64,000 bases of DNA from Thermus amyloliquefaciens (GTDB lineage: Bacteria; Deinococcota; Deinococci; Deinococcales; Thermaceae), in NCBI RefSeq assembly GCF_000744885.1, contig NZ_JQMV01000003.1, positions 1,612,001 through 1,676,000 of the forward strand. The letters run 5' to 3'. Below the pieces are notes generated by a model, which ran no database searches, had not been told where the DNA came from, and saw only the letters and a list, made by a program, of their open reading frames with translations. A program made the translations under genes and the position numbers. Shown here piece by piece: positions 47,797 to 55,810 of this stretch. Position 1 is the stretch's first letter, and the number at the start of each line of letters is the position of its first letter.

Positions 47797-48555
47797 ATGC
47801 TCCTGGCCATAGACATCGGCAACACCTCCACGGTCTTGGGGGTTTTTTCCGGGGACGACCTCATCGCCCACTTCCGCATCCACACCGACCGGATGCGCAT
47901 GGAAAGCGAGTACCGGGTGATGCTACGAAACCTCTTCGCCCTAGAAAACCTTCCCCCTCCCAAGGCCGCCCTCCTCTCCAGCGTGGTACCCCCGGTGGAG
48001 CGGGAGATGAAGCAGGCCATAGAAAAGCTCTTCGGCATAGAGGCCCGGGTGGTGGACCCCGGGGCCACGGGGCTAGAGATCGCCATAGACAACCCCCGGG
48101 AGGCCGGCACGGACCGCCTGGTGAACGCCGTGGGCGCCTTGGGCTACCCTAGCCCCACGGGGCGCTACATCGTGGTGGACTTCGGTACCGCCACCACCTT
48201 TGACCTGGTGGAGGCCCCGGGCCGCTACCTGGGCGGGGCCATCACCATCGGCCCCCAGACCGCCGCCGACGCCCTGGCCGCCCGGACCGCCAAGCTTCCC
48301 CGCATTGACCTGGTCCCCCCCGCCCAGGTGGTGGGCAAGAACACCCTGGACGCCCTGCGCTCGGGCCTGGTCCTGGGCTACGCCGCCTTGGTGGAGGGCA
48401 TGGTGCGCCGCTTCAAGGAGGAAGCCGGGGAGGCCCTGGTGATCGCCACCGGGGGGTTTGCGGAAACCCTACGGGATCTTTGCCCCTCCTTTGACGTGGT
48501 GGACGAGGACCTAACCCTTAAGGGCCTCCTTCGCATCCACAAGGGGCTAGGGTAA
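47797..48555 (+). CDS. coaX: Type III pantothenate kinase
   Basis: First step of coenzyme A synthesis. The 252-residue ASKHA-fold enzyme has LLAIDIGNTSTVLGVF (about 2-17), the pantothenate site DRLVNAVGALGYP (about 107-119) and the metal/phosphate motif IVVDFGTATTFDLV (about 126-139). GALVEGM-like ALVEGMVRR is also present (about 197-205). The 3' end overlaps the convergent unknown gene by 38 bp. Confidence 0.95.
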   Translation: MLLAIDIGNTSTVLGVFSGDDLIAHFRIHTDRMRMESEYRVMLRNLFALENLPPPKAALLSSVVPPVEREMKQAIEKLFGIEARVVDPGATGLEIAIDNPREAGTDRLVNAVGALGYPSPTGRYIVVDFGTATTFDLVEAPGRYLGGAITIGPQTAADALAARTAKLPRIDLVPPAQVVGKNTLDALRSGLVLGYAALVEGMVRRFKEEAGEALVIATGGFAETLRDLCPSFDVVDEDLTLKGLLRIHKGLG

Positions 48556-48883
48556 ACCAGTACACCCACCGCCCCTCCTCGGGCAAAAGCCCATACCGGT
48601 GCCCCTCCACTCGGTAGCACCCCAGGTCCCGCCAAAGGCCGGGACGCTCCCGCAGGAAGACCCGAAGGGGGGTGCCCTTCTCCTGGGCCCAAAGGAGGCG
48701 CAGGTTCCCCCCTAGGGGTTCCTGGTTTCCCCGCTTCCCCTCCCCCTGGTAGAGGATGCGCCCATCCGGCAAGAAAACGTTCCGGTACCCCGACTCCCCC
48801 CGGTCCACCAAGAGGCTCTGCCGCCCAATCCCCTTCCGGGTCCGGTGGTAGGCGAAAACCTCGCTCCAGCTTAAGCTTGACAC
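48518..48883 (-). CDS. Unknown 121-residue protein with possible SRA-like features
   Basis: Starts with GTG 48883 after a GGGGGAAGGGG site. The sequence VFLPDGRILYQGEGKRGNQ (about 37-55), then NLRLLWAQEKGTPLRVF and WRDLGCYRVEGHRYG, recalls the SRA/YDG-like domain found in modified-base restriction proteins (a YQGEG...GNQ core followed by PVRVF and LGxYRV). No nuclease domain is attached. This fold guess is by eye. It converges on and overlaps coaX and stands beside two tRNA genes. Confidence 0.6.
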   Translation of the reverse strand: MSSLSWSEVFAYHRTRKGIGRQSLLVDRGESGYRNVFLPDGRILYQGEGKRGNQEPLGGNLRLLWAQEKGTPLRVFLRERPGLWRDLGCYRVEGHRYGLLPEEGRWVYWFTLAPCGCEGGP

Positions 48884-48948
48884 CGCCCCTTCCCCCGGCT
48901 ATCATCCTAAGTGCCCGGTCGGACGCCCCCGACCCGGCAACAACCCAA

Positions 48949-49025
48949 GGCCCCGTGGTGTAGTTGGTTAACACACCCGCCTGTCACGTGGGAGATCGCG
49001 GGTTCGAGTCCCGTCGGGGCCGCCA
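48949..49025 (+). tRNA. tRNA-Asp (anticodon GTC)
   Basis: A complete cloverleaf: acceptor GGCCCCG/CGGGGCC, anticodon loop CTGTCAC on a CCCGC/GTGGG stem, T loop TTCGAGT, encoded CCA. It is separated from the next tRNA by one base, so both come from one transcript. Confidence 0.97.
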
Positions 49026-49026
49026 G

Positions 49027-49102
49027 GCCGAGGTAGCTCAGTTGGTAGAGCATGCGACTGAAAATCGCAGTGTCGGCGGTTCGATTCCGCCCCTCGGCAC
49101 CA
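49027..49102 (+). tRNA. tRNA-Phe (anticodon GAA)
   Basis: A complete 76-nt cloverleaf: acceptor GCCGAGG/CCTCGGC with discriminator A, D arm GCTCAGTTGGTAGAGC, anticodon loop CTGAAAA, T loop TTCGATT, encoded CCA. Confidence 0.97.
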
Positions 49103-49114
49103 GGGGAAAGCCAA

Positions 49115-49143
49115 ACTGCCCTCCCTTGGAGGGCAGTTTTTCT
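49115..49143 (+). terminator. Terminator of the tRNA operon
   Basis: ACTGCCCTCC and GGAGGGCAGT form a perfect 10-bp stem with a 3-nt loop, followed by TTTTTCTTT. Confidence 0.92.
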
Positions 49144-49533
49144 TTACCCCCATCCCGGGTCGCCATCTTTGCTAGACTACCCCTGAAGGGGGTGGGAACC
49201 TGAAACAAAGGATTGGGATTCCGGGTGGGTATTCAGGTTAACGCATTTTCGGCGCTCAAGGCATTTATAGGGTATTGCCGGTGGAATTCTGGGGGTGTGT
49301 TCAAGTAGGTGCATTGGGTGGACTGTGAGGGCCTAGGCCCCGCAGTCGCCCTGTTTTTTTAGGGTTGCCAATTCCCCCAAACCCGGAAGGTTCCCCCTCG
49401 CCCAACAGGGTACTACCCAGCTGGCCAGGGATGTGCTAGGCTGGGTAGTATAAATCTGATTGGCTCCCAAAAATTGTCAGGGTAATGGCTATTTCTACCG
49501 TTCCAATACCTATTTTTCCCCTCTTGACAGTAT
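49144..49533. other. Gene-free stretch before the IS, with imperfect direct repeats
   Basis: No convincing gene in 390 bp. It holds two 33-nt imperfect direct repeats (49215-49247 and 49283-49315, 24 of 33 matching, both ending GCATT), a T-run after GTCGCCCTG (about 49350) and an AT-rich piece just before the IS. The G+C is lower than in the surrounding genes. Confidence 0.5.
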
Positions 49534-50505
49534 GAGCTTGCCTTGCAAGCCCTCTTGAGTTATGCATTTCCCGAGATGGGCAAGCGCGGCTTCGTCCGAA
49601 GGGAACCGAGGCCCAAGGAAGTCCTGGAGCTCTGCCTGTACCTGGCCCAAGAGGTGGCCCCACCCACCCCCAAAGGCCACCGCGGCAGACCCTGGCGCTA
49701 CACCCATGCCCTGTACCTGGCCCTCCTCCTCTTCCGCGCCTTCTACGGCCTCACCTACCGAGCCACAGAGGCCCATCTCCAGGACCTCCTAGAGGGCCCC
49801 TTCCCCTCCCACCAGGCCCTGGCCGCCTATGCACAGAAACACCTGAACGAAGAGGTGCTGCAGGCGCTGCTGGAACGGCTGGTACAGGAAGTGGAAGCCC
49901 GGCTTCCCCAAGAGGAAGGGGAACCCCCCTTTTCTTGATGGACAGCACGGGGCTGGCCTACCGTAGCAAAGACACGGTGCTGCGCTGGCGCAGGGGGCAG
50001 GAGGAGCGGCGGATGCGGGGGCACAGCCGGCTTTTGGCCCTGGTGCGGTGGAGGAGGGGGCAGAAGCTTTTGGCCCCTTGGGGGGCGGGGTGGGGCGGGC
50101 GTATGCCCCTGACCCGAGGCTTGGGGCGGGGGTGCTCCTGCGGTTTGGGCTGGGGGGCGGGGTGCTTTTGGGGGACGCGGGCTTTGACGGGAGGGAGGTG
50201 TGGGAGGTGGTGCGAGGGCTTGGGGTGTGGCCCCTGATCCGGCTGCGGGGAGGGGGAGAGGTGCGGGATGAGGTGCGGCGGGAGGTAGCGGCGAGGTGGG
50301 ACGGGGAGGTGTATCGGAGGCGAGGGGTGGTGGAGGGGGTGTTTGGGGGGATGAAGACGCGTTTGCGGAGGGGTTATTTGCAGGAGCGGAAACCGCATAC
50401 GGCCATGTGGCGGGCCTTTATGGAGTTCCTTGCCTACGGCCTGCGCATCCTGCTCACCCTGCTTCCCCCTCAGGGGGGGTACAAGGCGATTTACTAGGCA
50501 AGCCC
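49534..50505 (+). mobile_element. IS5-type insertion sequence (IS903-like), 972 bp, decayed
   Basis: The ends are GAGCTTGCCT on the left and, read inward, GGGCTTGCCT on the right (9 of 10 matching inverted repeat). The element is flanked by a perfect 9-bp direct repeat TGACAGTAT (49525-49533 and 50506-50514), taken as target duplication; 9 bp is typical of the IS903 group. Inside is a DDE transposase in broken frames. Confidence 0.85.
49543..50497 (+). pseudogene. IS5/IS903-like DDE transposase, frameshifted
   Basis: Three frames cover one transposase. Frame A (49543-49938, 131 aa) has the N-terminal helical domain, including HRGRPWRYTHALYLALLLFRAFYGL. Frame B (from 49935) has the first catalytic Asp in MDSTGLAYRSKD. 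Frame C (up to 50497) has the second Asp in LLGDAGFDGREVW and the Glu in RRGVVEGVFGGMKTRLRRG. The A-B junction, CCCCCCTTTTC followed by a TGATG stop/start overlap, could be natural -1 slippage or coupling. The B-C shift near 50095, in a G-rich run, is a genuine one-base loss. Confidence 0.85.
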
Positions 50506-50534
50506 TGACAGTATTGACAAACCCCCCCTAAAGT
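50505..50534 (+). promoter_or_regulatory. Promoter of the 29-residue peptide, -35 rewritten by IS insertion
   Basis: CTGACA (50505-50510), 18-nt spacer, TAAAGT (50529-50534). The C is the last base of the IS and TGACA comes from the target duplication. Deleting the IS and one repeat restores TTGACA-N18-TAAAGT. Confidence 0.55.
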
Positions 50535-50590
50535 GAAAGACAAGCAAACGGGGCCGACTCCCCGGAAGCGGAAGCAAAGGAGGGATGAAG

Positions 50591-50680
50591 ATGAAGAAGC
50601 TGATCGCTAAGGTTCTGGCGCTTCTCGGCTCTCTGGTGGCTCTGGGCCTGGCGGCTGGGGCAAGCATGCACTGGAAGTAA
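50591..50680 (+). CDS. 29-residue peptide, signal-like hydrophobic helix
   Basis: ATG 50591 lies 6 nt after GGAGGG; ATG 50585 is too close. The product starts KKLIAKVLALLGSLVALGL and ends AAGASMHWK, so it is one basic-hydrophobic helix with a short polar tail, like a signal peptide without a mature domain or a membrane-active peptide. It has a predicted promoter, ribosome site and its own terminator, which argues for a real gene. It resembles the 26-residue peptide at 4757 in design. Confidence 0.55.
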   Translation: MKKLIAKVLALLGSLVALGLAAGASMHWK

Positions 50681-50710
50681 AAACGGCCACAAGCTGGTCG
50701 TTTTTTCTTT
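50681..50710 (+). terminator. Terminator of the 29-residue peptide gene
   Basis: AAACGGCC pairs with GGTCGTTT (one G-T) around a 7-nt loop, directly after the stop codon, followed by TTTTTTCTTTT. Confidence 0.82.
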
Positions 50711-50752
50711 TAGCCCCCCAAGGCTGGGGCCTTGTGCTATCCTTAGGCCAGG

Positions 50753-52155
50753 ATGCTCCCAAAACGCCGCCTGGAACTCCCTCCCCCCCGGGTCCTGGCC
50801 TTCATCCTGGCCGTCTTCGGGATCTTTTTGGTCTTAGAAGGTTACCTCCTCCTGGGCCACGGCTTCCGCCTTCCTCCCCCTGGCCTCTCCTGGTTTGACC
50901 TCCTCTTCTGGGCGGCCCTCCTCTTCTGGAGTGTACGGGTGCGAATCTGCCTCCCCTTAAGCGCCAGCATGAGCCACCTCTTCCTCTTCGCCCTAGCCCT
51001 GGCGGTCCTCGCCCCCCCCTGGCTCGCCCCCCTATGGGTGTTCCTCTTTCAATACAGCGGGAACACCTGGTACAAGCAACTTTTCAACCGATCCCAGGAT
51101 GCCCTGGCCACCCTGGCCGCCGTGCTGGTGTGGCGGTTTTTCCAGAGCAACCCCCTTTACCTGGGAAGCCTGGACCTGAGCGCTGGGGCGGGCATCGGCC
51201 TGGCCGCGGTGGCCTTTTTTATCGTTAACACCGGCTTGGTCACCCTTATCATTCACCTGGCGAGCGGCACTCCTTTGCGGAAAATCTGGCAGAAGAACTT
51301 CGGCTGGCTTGCCGTCAGCTACCTCCTCCTCTCCCCTATAGCCCTCCTCCTGGCCCGGGCTTACGAAACGCCCCTCATCGGCGGTTGGGGAGGGTGGACG
51401 GTGCTCCTTTTCCTGATTCCCCTTTACTACAGCCGCTTCTACTGGGACGAGAAGGTGCGCCTGGAACAGGCCTTTGACGCCACCCTGGAAGTCCTCATGC
51501 ACGCCCTGGAGGCCAAGGAAAAGGAAACCCGCTTGCACTCCGAGCGCGTGGCGGACATCGCCGCCGACCTGGCCCGGGCCCACTACAAGGACGAGGCCAA
51601 AGCCCAGGAGATCTACCGGGCCGCCCGTCTGCACGACATCGGCAAGATCGGCATCCCCGAAGGCCTTCTTCTCAAACCCGACAAGCTTACGCCTGAGGAG
51701 TACGAACTGGTACAAAGCCACACCACCAAGGGGGTTGAACTCCTAAAACCCGCGGAGAAGGTGGCCTTCGGCCCCCTGGTCTACAACGTGATCCGCCACC
51801 ACCACGAACGCTGGGACGGCCGGGGTACCCGGACGGCCTCGCCGGGCAGGATATCCCGGAGGAGGCCCGCATCGTGGGCCTGGCGGACGCCTACGAGGCC
51901 ATGACCGCAGGCCGGCCCTACCGCCCGGCCAAATCCCCGGAGGAGGCCTTGAGGGAGATCCAGGACCTCTCCGGCCTACAGTTTGACCCCCGGCTGGTGC
52001 GCCTCTTCACCGAGCTCTGGCAGCAGGATCCCCTGTGGCGCGACCGCCAGGCCTACCTGGAAGCAAAGGAGGGATCGGTATCACGCTCTACCTTGCCGCA
52101 GCCCTTTTCGGCCTCGGACTCGCCCTCGCCCTCGGAGCCCGGCCGAAGGACCTAG
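50753..52155 (+). pseudogene. Membrane HD-GYP phosphodiesterase, frameshifted
   Basis: The N-terminal half has about six membrane helices (residues about 15-235). The HD domain follows with AARLHDIGKIGIPEGLLLKPD (about 291-311) and the catalytic His set through VIRHHHERWDGRG (about 351-363). There the frame breaks within GGGG (51822-51825); one more G gives GYPDGLAGQDIPEEARIVGLADAYEAMT in the next frame, the rest of HD-GYP. The domain normally hydrolyses cyclic di-GMP. As read the protein loses its GYP loop. The frame then runs on into the next gene, so the true stop may also be altered. Confidence 0.82.
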
Positions 52156-52709
52156 GGAGCATAGAGCTCCGGGCCCCTTGGACCTTCCTCCTGGCCGCCT
52201 TGGCGGAGGGGGGCCTGGCCTACGGCACCCACCGGGGCCTTTTCCAGCCCGAGTGGGCCGGCCCCCTGGCCAAGGCCTTGGTCCTCCTCCTGGTGGGCTA
52301 TGGCCTTTACCAAAACCGTCACCTGAAAAGCCTTTACCTGGTCCTGGTGGGCCTCGCCTTGAACGCCCTGGTCATCTTCGCCAACGGGGGGCATATGCCC
52401 GTGAGCCTGGAGGCCTTGCAAAGGGCGGGTATTGAGGGCTGGGAGGAGCTTTTAAAAACCCGGGGGGATGCGGTGCATAGCCTTCTAGACGAGAACACCC
52501 GCCTCCCCTTCCTGGGGGACGTGATCGCCCTGCCCCCCCTGCGCAAGGCGGTGAGCCCGGGGGACCTCTTCATCCTGGCAGGGATCGCCGGGGTGGTGGT
52601 GGAAGGAGCCCTCAGGGTAGGCGGAAGGCGGCTTCCCCTGCGCCAAGGGGCCCTGAGGGTGCTGGCCTTCCTCGTGTTGGTCCTCCTCCTACTTGCCCTT
52701 CGCCCTTGA
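52035..52709 (+). CDS. DUF5317-like integral membrane protein
   Basis: A hydrophobic protein with about six helices: TLYLAAALFGLGLALALGA near the start, ALVLLLVGYGLYQNRHLKSLYLVLVGLALNALVIFANGGHMPV in the middle (split over about 80-125) and a hydrophobic end VLAFLVLVLLLLALRP. The NGGHMPVS phrase fits the DUF5317 family. The start is unclear: GTG 52035 lies inside the HD-GYP frame, while a GGAGGG site at about 52068 points to a start near ATCGGTATCACG with no standard codon. Role unknown. Confidence 0.72.
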   Translation: MARPPGLPGSKGGIGITLYLAAALFGLGLALALGARPKDLGSIELRAPWTFLLAALAEGGLAYGTHRGLFQPEWAGPLAKALVLLLVGYGLYQNRHLKSLYLVLVGLALNALVIFANGGHMPVSLEALQRAGIEGWEELLKTRGDAVHSLLDENTRLPFLGDVIALPPLRKAVSPGDLFILAGIAGVVVEGALRVGGRRLPLRQGALRVLAFLVLVLLLLALRP

Positions 52710-52774
52710 GCCCAGCGCTCCCGGTGTAGTGTATATTCCCAAGAAGGGGGCTTACCCCTATGTCCGGAGGCAAC

Positions 52775-53779
52775 ATGGCGTATCGCATCTGCTTGATTGA
52801 GGGCGACGGGATCGGCCACGAGGTCATCCCAGCGGCAAGGCAAGTTCTGGAGGCCACCGGTCTTCCCCTGGAGTTCGTGGAGGCCGAGGCGGGCTGGGAA
52901 ACCTTTGAGCGAAGAGGGACCTCCGTCCCAGAGGAAACCGTGGAGAAAATCCTTTCTTGCCAGGCCACCCTCTTCGGGGCCGCCACCAGTCCCACCAGGA
53001 AGGTACCGGGCTTTTTCGGAGCCATCCGCTACTTGAGGCGCAGGCTGGACCTTTACGCCAACGTGCGCCCCGCCAAAAGCCGCCCCGTGCCGGGAAGCCG
53101 GAGTGGGGTGGACCTCGTCATCGTACGGGAGAACACCGAGGGGCTTTACGTGGAGCAGGAGCGGCGCTACCTGGACGTGGCCATCGCCGATGCGGTGATT
53201 TCCAAGAAGGCCAGCGAGCGCATTGGGCGCGTGGCGTTAAGGATCGCGGAAAGCCGCCCCCGTAAAACCCTGCACATCGCCCACAAGGCCAACGTGCTTC
53301 CCGTGACCCAGGGGCTTTTCCTGGACACCGTACGGGAGGTTGCCAAGGACTACCCGTTGGTGAACGTGCAGGACATCATCGTGGATAACTGCGCCATGCA
53401 GCTCGTCATGCGCCCCGAGCGCTTTGACGTGATCGTGACCACCAACCTTCTGGGGGATATCCTTTCCGACCTGACCGCGGGGCTTGTGGGGGGCCTGGGC
53501 CTGGCCCCCTCCGCCAACATCGGGGACACCACCGCGGTCTTTGAACCTGTGCACGGCTCCGCCCCCGACATCGCCGGAAAGGGGATCGCCAACCCCACGG
53601 CGGCCATCCTCTCCGCCGCCATGATGCTGGAGTACCTGGGGGAGAAGGAAGCCGCCAAGAAGGTGGAGAAGGCGGTGGACCTGGTGCTGGAAAGGGGCCC
53701 CCGTACCCCGGATCTGGGCGGCACTGCCACCACGGAAACCTTCACCAAGGCGGTGGTGGAAACGCTTAAGGCCCTTTAA
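52775..53779 (+). CDS. hicdh: Homoisocitrate dehydrogenase
   Basis: Oxidises and decarboxylates homoisocitrate to 2-oxoadipate in the alpha-aminoadipate route of lysine synthesis used by Thermus. From ATG 52775 (GGAGGC upstream) it is 334 residues, the same as the T. thermophilus enzyme. [18 protein letters not shown] (about 5-22), the substrate loop [20 protein letters not shown] (about 82-101), [16 protein letters not shown] (about 118-133) and [20 protein letters not shown] (about 226-245) are characteristic. Confidence 0.95.
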   Translation: MAYRICLIEGDGIGHEVIPAARQVLEATGLPLEFVEAEAGWETFERRGTSVPEETVEKILSCQATLFGAATSPTRKVPGFFGAIRYLRRRLDLYANVRPAKSRPVPGSRSGVDLVIVRENTEGLYVEQERRYLDVAIADAVISKKASERIGRVALRIAESRPRKTLHIAHKANVLPVTQGLFLDTVREVAKDYPLVNVQDIIVDNCAMQLVMRPERFDVIVTTNLLGDILSDLTAGLVGGLGLAPSANIGDTTAVFEPVHGSAPDIAGKGIANPTAAILSAAMMLEYLGEKEAAKKVEKAVDLVLERGPRTPDLGGTATTETFTKAVVETLKAL

Positions 53780-53849
53780 GGCTTGGGCCCCAGGCGCCCC
53801 TCGAGGGGAGGCCCTCGAGGGGCATAAAGCTTTTTGGGACCGGGGCGAA

Positions 53850-53950
53850 TAAGTGCCGATGCCTGGGGGTTGCCGCAATGGGCAGGGAAGGGCGATGCCT
53901 AAAGCCTTTCTAGGGCCCCCGTCGTGGCCCAAGCCACGACGGGGCACTTA
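53850..53950. repeat. Dispersed structured repeat, copy A
   Basis: 101 bp starting TAAGTGCC and ending GGCACTTA (8-bp terminal inverted repeat). The inside contains GGTTGCCGCAATGGGCAGG, an AAAGCCTTTCT piece and a 12-bp perfect hairpin CCCCGTCGTGGC/GCCACGACGGGG with CCAA loop (53917-53944). It matches copy B (inverted) at 59703-59806 and, in part, copy C at 63617. It lies between hicdh and the pilM promoter. Confidence 0.85.
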
Positions 53951-53989
53951 GAACGAAAGCCGAGGGACTCCCCTCCCCATTCCGGGTAA

Positions 53990-54060
53990 AATCGTGTATG
54001 CTGCAGATAGGTTCGCCTATGGCTTATAGGAGCTACATCACCCAGGGTTAAGGAGGTAGC
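53990..54060 (+). promoter_or_regulatory. pil operon leader with possible promoter and hairpin
   Basis: A TATGCT (53997-54002) could serve as -10, though no clear -35 is seen. The leader then forms a small hairpin ATAGG-TTCG-CCTAT and carries AAGGAGG 5 nt before the pilM GTG start. Confidence 0.4.
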
Positions 54061-55194
54061 GTGTTTTCGGGTTTGAGCAAGCTATTTAAACCCCGCGTGG
54101 AGGCGCTGGGCCTGGAGATCGGCGCCGCCAACCTAAAGCTGGTGGAGCTTTCCGGAAACCCTCCTGCCCTCAGAGCCCTGGCCACCCGGCCCACCCCTAC
54201 GGGCATTCTGGCGGAAGGGGTCATCACCGAGCCCCAGGCCCTGGCCCAGGAACTGAAGGAGCTCCTGGCCGAAGCCAAGGTGCGCAAGCGCTATGTGGTG
54301 ACCGCCGTCCCCAACCCCAGCGTGATTCTCCGCACCCTTCAGGTACCCAAGATGCCCCTTAAGGAAATGGAGGAGGCGGTGCGCTGGGAGGCGGAACGCT
54401 ACATCCCCTTTCCCATAGACGAGGTGGTCCTGGACTTCGCCCCCTTGGATCCCCTGGCCGAGGTGGCCGAGGGGGAGCAGGTGGAGGTGATGGTGGGCGC
54501 CGCCCGGCAGGAAGCGGTGGCCTCCCTCCTGGAGGCCCTCCGGGGAGCAGGCCTGACCCCCATCGTCCTGGACGTCAAACCCTTCGCCGGCCTCTACCCT
54601 CTGGAGGCCCAGCTCACCAGCGACCCCGAGGGGGTTTCCGTGGCCGTGGAGATCGGGGCGGAAAGCACCAGCCTGGTCCTCCTTAAGGGAAACCGCCCCT
54701 TGGCGGTGCGCATCCTCACCCTTTCCGGCAAGGACTTCACCGAAGCCATCGGGAAAAACTTCGGCCTGGACTTCCTCACCGCCGAGGAGGTGAAGCGCAC
54801 CTACGGCCTCGCCACCATCCCCACCGAGGACGAGGAGCTTCTTCTGGACTTTGACGCCGAGAGGGAACGCTACAGCCCCGCCAAAATCTACGACGCCATC
54901 CGCCCCGTTCTGGTGGAGCTCACCCAGGAGATCCGGAGGAGCTTGGAGTTCTTCCGGGTGCAACTGGGGGACGTGCAACCGGAGGTGGGGTACCTCTATG
55001 GCGGGGGGAGCCGGCTTCGGGGCCTGGCCACCTTGCTGACCGATACCCTGGGGGTTAACTTTACCGTCCCCGATCCTTGGCAAGGCATCCAAGTGGATCC
55101 CCGGCGCTTCGACCTAGAAGGGATAAAGCAGATGGGGCCGGAGTTCATGGTGCCCATGGGCCTGGCCTTGCGGGGGGTGATGCCCCTTGATTAG
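54061..55194 (+). CDS. pilM: PilM, actin-like type IV pilus/DNA uptake protein
   Basis: Cytoplasmic scaffold that binds the PilN N-terminus. The 377-residue actin-fold protein has LGLEIGAANLKLVELSG (about 16-32), VAVEIGAESTSLVLLKGNRPL (about 196-216), and the phosphate-type motif GYLYGGGSRLRGLATLL (about 305-321). GTG start with AAGGAGG. It begins the pilMNOWQ operon, which in T. thermophilus is needed for natural transformation, piliation and twitching. It overlaps pilN by 8 bp. Confidence 0.95.
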   Translation: MFSGLSKLFKPRVEALGLEIGAANLKLVELSGNPPALRALATRPTPTGILAEGVITEPQALAQELKELLAEAKVRKRYVVTAVPNPSVILRTLQVPKMPLKEMEEAVRWEAERYIPFPIDEVVLDFAPLDPLAEVAEGEQVEVMVGAARQEAVASLLEALRGAGLTPIVLDVKPFAGLYPLEAQLTSDPEGVSVAVEIGAESTSLVLLKGNRPLAVRILTLSGKDFTEAIGKNFGLDFLTAEEVKRTYGLATIPTEDEELLLDFDAERERYSPAKIYDAIRPVLVELTQEIRRSLEFFRVQLGDVQPEVGYLYGGGSRLRGLATLLTDTLGVNFTVPDPWQGIQVDPRRFDLEGIKQMGPEFMVPMGLALRGVMPLD

Positions 55195-55810
55195 GCTCAA
55201 CCTTCTCCCCAAGAATCTACGCCGCCGCATTGAACCGGGCTGGTGGCGTCTGGCGGCGGGGGTCTTCGCCCTGCTGACCCTTTCCCTTTTGGGCGTTCTC
55301 CACTACACGGCCTACACCGAACTTACCCTGGCCCAGCAGGAAAGGGATGCCCTACAGGCGGAGGTGGAGGCCTTAAAACCCTTTATCGCGGAGCAGAACC
55401 GCCTGCAGCAGGAGAGGCGGACCCTCGAGGCCCTCCTCGCCATCCGGGAAGGCCTCAAGCAGAACTTCGTCCCCTGGTCGGAGTATCTGGCCGCCTTCAT
55501 CCGCCAGATCCCCCAGGAGGGGGGCCGGCTTCCCGTGGCCCTGCGTTCCGTGGGCACCCGGGCGGTTCCCGCGGAAGAGGCCACCCAGATGGCCCAGGCA
55601 GGCACCTTTGACGGCAAGCGGGTGCGGGTGGAGTTCACCGTACAGGGGGAGGCGCTGAACCAAAACGCCCTGGTGAACTTCGTGCGGGCCTTTGAAACCT
55701 CGCCCCGCTTCGGCATAGAGTTCCAAGGGGCTTCCTTGGACCAGAACCGGGGGCTTTACACCTTCAGCGCCCGGGTGGGCTTGGTGGGAGGTGAGGAAGG
55801 TGCTCGCTAG
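55187..55810 (+). CDS. pilN: PilN, inner-membrane pilus assembly protein
   Basis: A 207-residue bitopic protein. The cytoplasmic start MIRLNLLPKNLRRR is the conserved PilM-binding motif (INLLP type). One membrane helix follows (about 23-43), then a coiled coil (LAQQERDALQAEVEALKPFIAEQNR in pieces, about 46-70) and a small alpha/beta domain. It overlaps pilO by 20 bp. Confidence 0.94.
   Translation: MIRLNLLPKNLRRRIEPGWWRLAAGVFALLTLSLLGVLHYTAYTELTLAQQERDALQAEVEALKPFIAEQNRLQQERRTLEALLAIREGLKQNFVPWSEYLAAFIRQIPQEGGRLPVALRSVGTRAVPAEEATQMAQAGTFDGKRVRVEFTVQGEALNQNALVNFVRAFETSPRFGIEFQGASLDQNRGLYTFSARVGLVGGEEGAR

Noticed and set aside
49103-50752. Integrative element attached at tRNA-Phe
   Set aside because: The region after the tRNAs has an IS and low G+C, but no integrase, no repeat of the tRNA 3' end, and a terminator directly after the tRNA.
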